DNA from: CAZLPY01 sp964561525
Lineage (GTDB): Bacteria > Patescibacteriota > UBA1384 > CAJBMM01
DNA: 26,279 bases
Direction: 5' to 3'
NCBI GenBank assembly: GCA_964561525.1
Contig: CAZLPY010000009.1
Location: 1-26,279 of the forward strand
Position numbers and translations under genes: made by a program. The notes under the pieces are model-generated. The model worked only from the letters and a program-made list of their open reading frames with translations. It did no database searches and was not told the origin of the DNA. Of this stretch, positions 20,910-26,279 are shown in pieces; within the stretch, counting starts at the first letter, position 1; each line of letters begins with the position of its first letter.

Positions 20910-22922
20910 ATGAAATTATCGAAGCTGCAGCACTATCGTAGATTAGCACTCTGTCTGGCAGGACTATTGTTTGTGGCGATTGCGTATAGTGTGCACTCTG
21001 TGCGCGCGCAAGGTGGAAAGGCAGATATTGTATTAACAAAATCTGTGGACAAAACATCCGTAAACGCCGGTGACACCTTAACCTATTCAATTGCATACAA
21101 AAACAATGGCTCAGTTAAAGCGAACAATTTAGTTATTTCAGACGTTGTCCCAACTGGAACAACCTACGTTGGTGGATCAGCTTCGAACGGTGGTGGGGAG
21201 AGTGGTGGAACGGTCAAATGGAACATTGGTACTGTCAACCCGGGCGCCTCCAGCTCGGTCAACTTTAAAGTAACGGTAAATGGAACCAGTAGCGGTGGTG
21301 GTACGAGCTCGAATAACAATACAAGCAACAACAATTCTACCAGTAATAATACTAATAACACGACTAACACGAATAATAATACTACCAATAACAACACGAA
21401 TAATACCAACAACAATAATACGAATAATCAGAATACCAATTATAACTCTGGCACAATTGACACGTCCTGCCCGGTCGGAACGCATCTAACCTACGAAGTC
21501 GGACCAGGCAAGCAATACACAACGCTCGGATCTGTGCCGTGGAGCACGCTTGGGGCAGGCGATAGTGTGCGTATCTATGACAATAATGGCGCTCCCTATC
21601 ACGAGAAGATATTTATTTCGACCAGCGGCACTGCTGCTGCCCACCTTACCATTTGTGGTGTGCTTGGTCCGAACGGCGAGCGCCCGATGATTTATGGGGA
21701 TAACGCCACTACGAATAGTCAATTCGCCTCGTATTCCACCGTGTTTCGTCAGCCTTACGGCGTAATGTATATTGGTGCGGTCAAATACGCCACTATTCCG
21801 AGCTATCTCGAAATCAAAAATCTTGACATCGCTAACACCTCAGCTGGGACTACTTACACAGATACCACCGGCGCAACGGTACCGTATGTGCAAGGGGCGG
21901 CACCTATTTACGTATACCGCATTGCGCACAGTCAGTTAATCAATCTCGAATTGCATAATGGCAGTAATGGACTGTTTATAAACACCGGCAACACCTCGAA
22001 CGATTATTCGCAGGATGTGCTGGTAGCGGGATCATACATTCACGGAAATGGGGTAGCTGGCGTGCTTCGCCAGCATAACGTTTACTCGGAGGCTTTCAAC
22101 ATCGTGTTTCAATACAATCATTTTGGCTACCTGATCGATGGTTCACTTGGTTCCAATCTGAAGGATCGCTCAGGGGCGACTACTATTCGCTACAACTGGT
22201 TTGAGGGCGGTGCCCACATAATGGACCTAGTAGATGAGGAAAATGCTTCTCCGTATTTTGATACGCTGCCTGGTTATTACACGTCTTACGTATACGGAAA
22301 TACCATCATTGATCCTCCTGGCGTCCAAGGTACGGGCACATTTCATGGGTCAAGTTTAATGATTCACTTCGGACAAGATACCGGAGTAAGCGTACCCACT
22401 CACTCGCGTCGTGATTTGTACTTCTTTAATAACACATTAGCCAACTACTCCGATGGCACGGGAGCTAACAGTCGTTTTCGCTCCGTGATATTCCAAGTGA
22501 CTGATAGCGTCCAGAACATTCATGCCTGGAACAATATATTTTATAACACTAACGTCACAGCAGGAGTAAGCGCGTCACAACTCAATCTACAAAGTGCAGG
22601 ACCAGGAAATGGCGACTATGGAGTGAACTGGATCAATATGCCGTGGAGTCAATGTGCCAGCAATGGCACCTGTACCGGCACCATTAACGGTATCGCTAAT
22701 ATACTTTCAAATGCTGTTGGGGCAAACCCGGGCTTTGCTGACGCTAGCATGAATTCATTTGATCCTCATTTAACCAGCGGATCAGCAAATATCAATAAGG
22801 GCCAGGCAAATGATGCAAATGCGCTGAACTACACCGTTGATCATCAATACATCAAACATCAAGGTGCGGGTGCTCGCACGGTTAACGGTGGTACGATTGA
22901 CCTTGGCGCGTTTGAGTTTTAA
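20910..22922 (+). CDS. secreted DUF11 / Asn-Thr-rich / parallel beta-helix protein
   Basis: 670 residues from ATG 20910. A signal peptide (hydrophobic LALCLAGLLFVAIAYSV, likely cleavage after SVRA at 33) is followed by a DUF11 domain (about 38-125; TYSIAYKNNGSVKANNLVIS, then DVVPTGTTYVGGSA). Next is a linker of about 55 residues made almost only of Asn, Thr and Ser. From about residue 190 a right-handed parallel beta-helix follows: repeated strands with Asn turns (YLEIKNLDIANTS, VLVAGSYIHGNG, TTIRYNWFEGGAH, LYFFNNTLANY, IHAWNNIFYN) and the typical end TIDLGAFEF. Such folds occur in polysaccharide lyases and adhesins. No catalytic residues can be named. No C-terminal anchor is seen, so it is probably released or bound indirectly. 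ATG 20910 has no Shine-Dalgarno. Confidence 0.88.
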   Translation: MKLSKLQHYRRLALCLAGLLFVAIAYSVHSVRAQGGKADIVLTKSVDKTSVNAGDTLTYSIAYKNNGSVKANNLVISDVVPTGTTYVGGSASNGGGESGGTVKWNIGTVNPGASSSVNFKVTVNGTSSGGGTSSNNNTSNNNSTSNNTNNTTNTNNNTTNNNTNNTNNNNTNNQNTNYNSGTIDTSCPVGTHLTYEVGPGKQYTTLGSVPWSTLGAGDSVRIYDNNGAPYHEKIFISTSGTAAAHLTICGVLGPNGERPMIYGDNATTNSQFASYSTVFRQPYGVMYIGAVKYATIPSYLEIKNLDIANTSAGTTYTDTTGATVPYVQGAAPIYVYRIAHSQLINLELHNGSNGLFINTGNTSNDYSQDVLVAGSYIHGNGVAGVLRQHNVYSEAFNIVFQYNHFGYLIDGSLGSNLKDRSGATTIRYNWFEGGAHIMDLVDEENASPYFDTLPGYYTSYVYGNTIIDPPGVQGTGTFHGSSLMIHFGQDTGVSVPTHSRRDLYFFNNTLANYSDGTGANSRFRSVIFQVTDSVQNIHAWNNIFYNTNVTAGVSASQLNLQSAGPGNGDYGVNWINMPWSQCASNGTCTGTINGIANILSNAVGANPGFADASMNSFDPHLTSGSANINKGQANDANALNYTVDHQYIKHQGAGARTVNGGTIDLGAFEF

Positions 22923-22975
22923 GCAGAATTACGAATCATGGGTCAAGAGCGAAGCTGGCATAGTGGGCGTCTCGC

Positions 22976-23005
22976 TTGATAGATCATCCATCTTACCGCT
23001 ACAAT
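22976..23005 (+). promoter_or_regulatory. promoter of the potassium channel gene, leaderless arrangement
   Basis: TTGATA (5 of 6), an 18-base spacer and TACAAT (5 of 6). The ATG lies 6 bases after the -10, and there is no Shine-Dalgarno. Confidence 0.65.
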
Positions 23006-23011
23006 TAAACT

Positions 23012-24010
23012 ATGCCTCAAAAACATCTCGATCAAATTAAAATTTTGATACTGGTAGTTTGTATCTTTATCACTGCTGGTTCGTCGGGATACATCTATCT
23101 TGAGGGCCTGTCACCGACCGATGCAGTCTTGCGTACACTCCTAACCTTCTCTACACTAGGATATAGCGAGGCTACCACACAGTCTGATGTAGGCAAGTGG
23201 TTTACCATTGCGCTGATTTTGGTGGGTGTTGGTGTGATTGTGTACGCCACCTCGGGTTTTGTCCGAGCGGTGATTGAAGGGGAAATTAGTGGATCATGGA
23301 AACGCCATATGGTACATAAACGATTAGATCATTTAAAAGACCACATTATTGTGTGTGGGTTTGGTCGAGTTGGCCGTCAAGTGGCTGAGGAACTGGCGGC
23401 AGAAGACGAAAAAGTGGTGGTAATTGACAAGAATGATAAATCAAGCGAGTGCGAAAAACTAGGCTATGTATTTGTACAGGGTGATGTATCGGCCAGCGAT
23501 GAGGTATTAACGCGGGCTGGTATTACCCGAGCTCGCACCATAATCATCGCTATCGGTACCGATAGCGAGAGCCTGGCTGCGTCAGTTAACGCGCGAGCCC
23601 TTAACCCGGACATCTTCATTGTTGCGCGGGCAACGAATGCACAGGCGGAGAGCCGCTTACTGCGCATTGGAGCCAACAGAGTGGCGATGCCGGCGTTTAT
23701 CGGTGGCTACCACATGGCGACGATGGCGCTTCGACCAACCGTCGTTGATTTTTTGGATCTTGTAATCGATAGCAAGCATGGTGAGCTGCAAATTGAAGAA
23801 CTTGAAGTGGAGCATCATTCAAAATTAGTGGGTGAACGAGTAATGGAAAAATTTGCTAATAAACGCAGCGGAGTCGCTTGTCTCGCCATGAAACGGAAGG
23901 GATCTGCAGGATTTGCTCGACCAACCGCCACCATGCAAGTTGAAGCAGGGGATAAACTGATTTTAATGGGCACGCTGCAACAGCTTGATACGCTGCTCGG
24001 ACGAAAGTAG
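23012..24010 (+). CDS. two-TM potassium channel with RCK (TrkA-N/TrkA-C) domain
   Basis: 332 residues in MthK-like order. TM1 is IKILILVVCIFITAGSSGYI; then come a pore helix and filter TFSTLGYSE (45-53), and TM2 FTIALILVGVGVIVYATSGF. A Rossmann RCK domain starts at DHIIVCGFGRVG, with the glycine motif at 116-121 and the Asp of VVVIDKN at the end of strand 2. A TrkA-C domain covers about 245-330 (LIDxxxG replaced by KLILMGTLQQL at the end). The filter reads TLGYS instead of the usual TVGYG, so ion selectivity may differ. lgt follows with overlapping or adjacent codons. The mRNA appears leaderless. Confidence 0.93.
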   Translation: MPQKHLDQIKILILVVCIFITAGSSGYIYLEGLSPTDAVLRTLLTFSTLGYSEATTQSDVGKWFTIALILVGVGVIVYATSGFVRAVIEGEISGSWKRHMVHKRLDHLKDHIIVCGFGRVGRQVAEELAAEDEKVVVIDKNDKSSECEKLGYVFVQGDVSASDEVLTRAGITRARTIIIAIGTDSESLAASVNARALNPDIFIVARATNAQAESRLLRIGANRVAMPAFIGGYHMATMALRPTVVDFLDLVIDSKHGELQIEELEVEHHSKLVGERVMEKFANKRSGVACLAMKRKGSAGFARPTATMQVEAGDKLILMGTLQQLDTLLGRK

Positions 24011-24012
24011 TG

Positions 24013-24768
24013 ATGCATTCAACCCTATTTCATCTCGGCACCGTTACTATCTACTCATTCGGCTTGCTATTGGCACTTGGCATCATTTGGGGCTGCTTGA
24101 CCGTTGCCCTGCTGACGAAGCAAGCCCGGCTGAGCTTGCGCGGGCTATTTGATAATCTATTGTTTGTGATTTTTGGCGGGGTGTTTGGCGCCCGCGTCGC
24201 CTACGTCATTATTTACTATCACTATTTTACGGCTCCTCAAGGCAGTTTTTGGAGCATTTTTGCTCTTTGGCAGGGAGGACTAATTTTTTACGGTGCATTA
24301 GTTGGAGGCATTGTGGCCGCCTGGCTGGCCTTTCGCGCTGAAGGACGGGCATTGTGGCGCTGGCTCGATTTGATGATGCTCGGCTTGTTGCTAGGGGTCG
24401 TATTTGGCCAGGCTGGGTGCTTACTCGGTGGATGTGCTGTGGGTGCTGCCTCGGCATCACGATTCACACTTGATCATCGTCTACCAATCGCACTCTATGA
24501 GTCTGGCTACACCGCAGCTTTGTTTGCTTTAAGTCTATTTGTGTATTTAAAACGTCCCGATGCTCGAAAGGGCGGATACATTTTTGCCTACGCTGGATTT
24601 TTGTACGCTATTGGCCGCCTGTCCCTCGATTACTGGCGTGAGCCGCTGGTGAAATGGCATGGCCACCCGGCTGCCCTCTATGCAGATCTTGTTTTAATGG
24701 CCGCGTTCGCCCTAGCTATAGGTTCTCTCAAATCGAAAAAAAGCGCCCGGAGCGCTGGCGATTCCTAA
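24013..24768 (+). CDS. lgt: prolipoprotein diacylglyceryl transferase
   Basis: Transfers diacylglycerol from phosphatidylglycerol to the lipobox cysteine of prolipoproteins in the membrane. About 251 residues with seven or so hydrophobic segments. Family marks are the start (HLGTVTIYSFGLLLALG), GGVFGARVAYVI, WQGGLIFYGALVGGI, the signature region GQAGCLLGGCAVG and the end region AIGRLSLDYWRE. Cys replaces the Asn of the classical RxGNF signature, as in many non-proteobacterial Lgt. GTG 24010 overlaps the channel stop, while ATG 24013 follows directly; either could be the start, and there is no Shine-Dalgarno. The two genes are probably cotranscribed. The 3' end of the gene also contains the terminator of the opposing rplT operon. 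Confidence 0.93.
   Translation: MHSTLFHLGTVTIYSFGLLLALGIIWGCLTVALLTKQARLSLRGLFDNLLFVIFGGVFGARVAYVIIYYHYFTAPQGSFWSIFALWQGGLIFYGALVGGIVAAWLAFRAEGRALWRWLDLMMLGLLLGVVFGQAGCLLGGCAVGAASASRFTLDHRLPIALYESGYTAALFALSLFVYLKRPDARKGGYIFAYAGFLYAIGRLSLDYWREPLVKWHGHPAALYADLVLMAAFALAIGSLKSKKSARSAGDS
24736..24756 (-). terminator. terminator of infC-rpmI-rplT, inside the lgt 3' end
   Basis: On the minus strand AGCGC-loop-GCGCT is followed by a T7 tract. It lies 63 bases after the rplT stop and inside the last codons of lgt (SKKSARSAGDS). No other hairpin with a T tract is seen in the 51-base gap 24769-24819. Confidence 0.7.
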
Positions 24769-24819
24769 ACGTAATAATACATAGCCAAGACTAAACTAGC
24801 GAATTATAAGCAGGTGCAC

Positions 24820-25170
24820 TTACTGCTTCGTAACCTCTTTAATCAGTGCTTCGAACGAGGATGGGTTAGATTCAGCAATCTCAGCTAAAACCTTGCGATT
24901 AAGGTCAATTTTTTTGAGCGTCATTTGGTGCATAAAACGAGAGTAGGTTAAGTCGTGACTTTTTAAGGCAATATTAATAGTCGAAATCCATTGTCGGCGA
25001 AAATCACGTTTTTTATTGCGACGATCGCGGTAGGCAAAAATGCCAGCGTTCAGCACCGCTTGGCGAGCCATCCGCACTAAATTATTACGGGTGCCACGAT
25101 ATCCACGGGTCAGCTTAAGCAAGTTTTTGTGAGTTTTATGTGAGGTAACACCTCGCTTGACGCGCGACAT
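24820..25170 (-). CDS. rplT: 50S ribosomal protein L20
   Basis: Early-assembly 23S rRNA-binding protein, and in many bacteria a repressor of its own operon. The 116-residue length and sequence are standard: MSRVKRGVTSHKTHKNLLKL, TRGYRGTRNNLVRMARQAV, YRDRRNKKRDFRRQWISTIN, and a C-terminal globular domain (LKKIDLNRKVLAEIAESNP). Last gene of infC-rpmI-rplT, 9 bases after rpmI. Confidence 0.98.
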   Translation of the reverse strand: MSRVKRGVTSHKTHKNLLKLTRGYRGTRNNLVRMARQAVLNAGIFAYRDRRNKKRDFRRQWISTINIALKSHDLTYSRFMHQMTLKKIDLNRKVLAEIAESNPSSFEALIKEVTKQ

Positions 25171-25179
25171 ATTTGTTCC

Positions 25180-25362
25180 TTAACCGTTTGGTAGCATTTT
25201 GCGTACTCGCGACGCATCAGCTGCTGAGGCAGTACGTCGAACTGTAGTACGGGGTGATTTATTGACTCGCAAATGACTCGCGCCGGCTGGCTTATACTGA
25301 ATAACACCGGTGCTGGTAAACCGAACTCGCTTTGATAATGCTTTGTGCGTTTTTGCTTTCAC
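25180..25362 (-). CDS. rpmI: 50S ribosomal protein L35
   Basis: 60-residue basic protein of the large subunit with the family pattern KAKTHKALSKRVRFTSTG and a C-terminal VRKMLPNG. It starts with GTG, preceded by AGGA at 8 bases. It sits between infC and rplT as in most bacteria. Confidence 0.96.
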   Translation of the reverse strand: MKAKTHKALSKRVRFTSTGVIQYKPAGASHLRVNKSPRTTVRRTASAADASRVRKMLPNG

Positions 25363-25383
25363 GTGCCGAATCCTTAAACATTA

Positions 25384-25902
25384 CTAGGGTTTTTTTGGCG
25401 CATTTGCCGAGGCAAGAGTTGCAGTTATTTGATTTCCAAGCTTATTGGGTGATTGCTCCACGGTGCCACCGATTTGCGCAATCAATTGATTCATCAGGGT
25501 ATACGCACGATCAGCAAAAGCTTGCTCGCGCCCTCGCATTTTGAGCGCCAAATGCACTTTGTTGCCCTGTTCTAAGAACTTTTGTGCTTGCGCAACTTTA
25601 AGGGCAGTGTCGTGCGGCGAAATTTTTAACCCCATCCGAATTTCTTTAATGGTAATTGTTTTTTGGTTTGCTCTGGCCCGGCGTTCAGCACGTGTTTCTT
25701 CGTACTTCAATTTGCCGTAGTCAACCAGCTTACATACCGGCGGATTTGCATCCGGACCAACCTCTACCAAATCAAGATTACGCTCCTCAGCCAGCTTTAG
25801 TGCATCGGCGGTTGGAATAACGCCAATTTTTTCGCCACGCTCATCTATCAACAGACACTGCAGTGCACGAATGTCTTCATTGATACGCGTGTTCTTAGCG
25901 AT
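25384..25902 (-). CDS. infC: translation initiation factor IF-3, apparent AUC start
   Basis: Binds the 30S subunit and checks the start codon and initiator tRNA. The frame gives the full protein (172 residues) only if it starts upstream of any ATG, GTG or TTG that would keep the N-domain. The conserved N-terminal segment NTRINEDIRALQCLLIDERG is encoded before the first TTG at 25851, with no ATG, GTG or TTG between the in-frame stop and that segment. ATC at 25900-25902, with AGGAG 10 bases upstream, is the best start. Rare AUU/AUC starts are known for infC and allow IF-3 to repress itself. The C-domain (TIKEIRMGLKISPHD, KVHLALKMRGREQAF) is complete. First gene of the operon; the leader is only about 20 bases. 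Confidence 0.95.
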   Translation of the reverse strand: MAKNTRINEDIRALQCLLIDERGEKIGVIPTADALKLAEERNLDLVEVGPDANPPVCKLVDYGKLKYEETRAERRARANQKTITIKEIRMGLKISPHDTALKVAQAQKFLEQGNKVHLALKMRGREQAFADRAYTLMNQLIAQIGGTVEQSPNKLGNQITATLASANAPKKP

Positions 25903-25930
25903 GGCCTTACTTCTCCTAATCTTAACTACG

Positions 25931-25959
25931 AGAATACCAGAATTGGCGCTTCAAGTCAA
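25931..25959 (-). promoter_or_regulatory. promoter of infC-rpmI-rplT
   Basis: Minus strand TTGACT (5 of 6), a 17-base spacer and TATTCT with TGG before it (extended -10). It would give a leader of about 22 bases, too short for the L20-type leader structures known in other phyla. Confidence 0.7.
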
Positions 25960-25992
25960 CAGAAGTATCGATGCTGCCTCTCGTAGCAGTAC

Positions 25993-26279
25993 TCATGAAC
26001 GCTCATTGGTGATTCGGTTGCGCCGTGCGACCACTAATCGAATAGCTTGCGGCAGGATGGATACACTTATTGGGGTCTCGGCGATTGTAACGCCATTGTA
26101 CAGCACCTTAACCGGCTGATCAGCTTGAATCACTGCCTGCTCGGAGCGGAGCAGCGTATCAATCGCAGCTTCGCTACGACCTAGTCCTAGTAAACCTGCT
26201 CTTGGTGCGGTCATAATGATAAAATTAAGCACACCTGGCATATCAAACGGTGCCGCGTCAGATGAAAGTCGAATGATCA
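25993..26279 (-). CDS. C-terminal part of a diacylglycerol-kinase-like lipid kinase (5' end outside window)
   Basis: Open from the right edge; about 94 residues are visible. The end pattern, AVIQADQPVKVLYNGVTIAE then TPISVSILPQAIRLVV, resembles the last strands of the YegS/DgkB-like DAGK family (typically D-x-P-x-x-V-x-x-D-G-E...P-x-x-x-x-x-L-P-x-A-L-x-V). That family phosphorylates diacylglycerol or related lipids. The catalytic GGDGT region is not in the window, so the call rests on the C-terminus alone. The gene precedes infC by 90 bases on the same strand, but infC has its own promoter. Confidence 0.5.
   Translation of the reverse strand, partial: IIRLSSDAAPFDMPGVLNFIIMTAPRAGLLGLGRSEAAIDTLLRSEQAVIQADQPVKVLYNGVTIAETPISVSILPQAIRLVVARRNRITNERS

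Noticed and set aside
21164..21489. Long overlapping frames opposite and beside the Asn/Thr-rich linker of the 20910 gene.
   Set aside because: They are by-products of the repeated AAC/AAT/ACC codons; the plus-strand frame has a signal peptide and known domains.

Overview
The window looks like chromosomal DNA of a bacterium with a reduced genome, most likely of the Candidate Phyla Radiation (Patescibacteria). That assignment is inference. It rests on densely packed housekeeping genes, a one-domain TrmB-type regulator, a fused peptide deformylase/formyltransferase, acidic tails on translation proteins, Asn-rich secreted proteins and many proteins with no recognisable family. UGA is used as a stop (for example in uvrB and def-fmt), which argues against the UGA-glycine lineages.

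Layout. 1-1157: the 3' end of thrS and a small unknown gene, closed by a bidirectional terminator. 1180-4330 (minus): uvrB, a small Cys-motif protein and ribosomal protein L25. 4478-5499 (plus): an accessory pair of unknown genes divergent from uvrB. 5526-7283 (minus): rpsP-khpA-trmD from one clear promoter. 7436-9228 (minus): def-fmt fusion followed by a TrmB-like regulator. 9329-11843 (minus): a GT4 glycosyltransferase and two unknown proteins joined by TAATG overlaps and sharing a triple LLRP C-terminal tail. 11997-14096 (minus): priA. 14180-15185 (minus): a putative winged-helix regulator and two small membrane proteins behind a palindromic operator candidate. 15331-17726: a zinc-ribbon-like small protein, der and lepB. 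17797-17991: a remnant of a RdgB/HAM1 pyrophosphatase gene. 18188-22922: secreted or surface proteins around a tRNA-Val(CAC) gene and a long rod-shaped RNA candidate. 23012-24768: a two-TM potassium channel with RCK domain and lgt. 24820-25902 (minus): the infC-rpmI-rplT operon, with infC apparently starting at AUC. 25993-end: the 3' end of a probable diacylglycerol-kinase-like gene.

Functional themes are translation (thrS, L25, S16, L20, L35, IF3, TrmD, Der, Def-Fmt, tRNA), DNA maintenance (UvrB, PriA) and envelope biogenesis (LepB, Lgt, glycosyltransferase, secreted proteins).

The most unusual signals are: (1) short repeats with a 7-bp period at six places. Three are intergenic hairpins of about 70-90 bp. 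Three lie inside coding sequence, two in priA and one in der, where they add low-complexity peptides without breaking the frame. (2) Several genes whose -10 box lies only 6-9 bases before the start codon and which have no Shine-Dalgarno, suggesting leaderless mRNAs, mixed with genes that carry strong Shine-Dalgarno sequences. (3) The LLRP-tail protein pair. (4) The rod-shaped RNA ending in a T6 tract.
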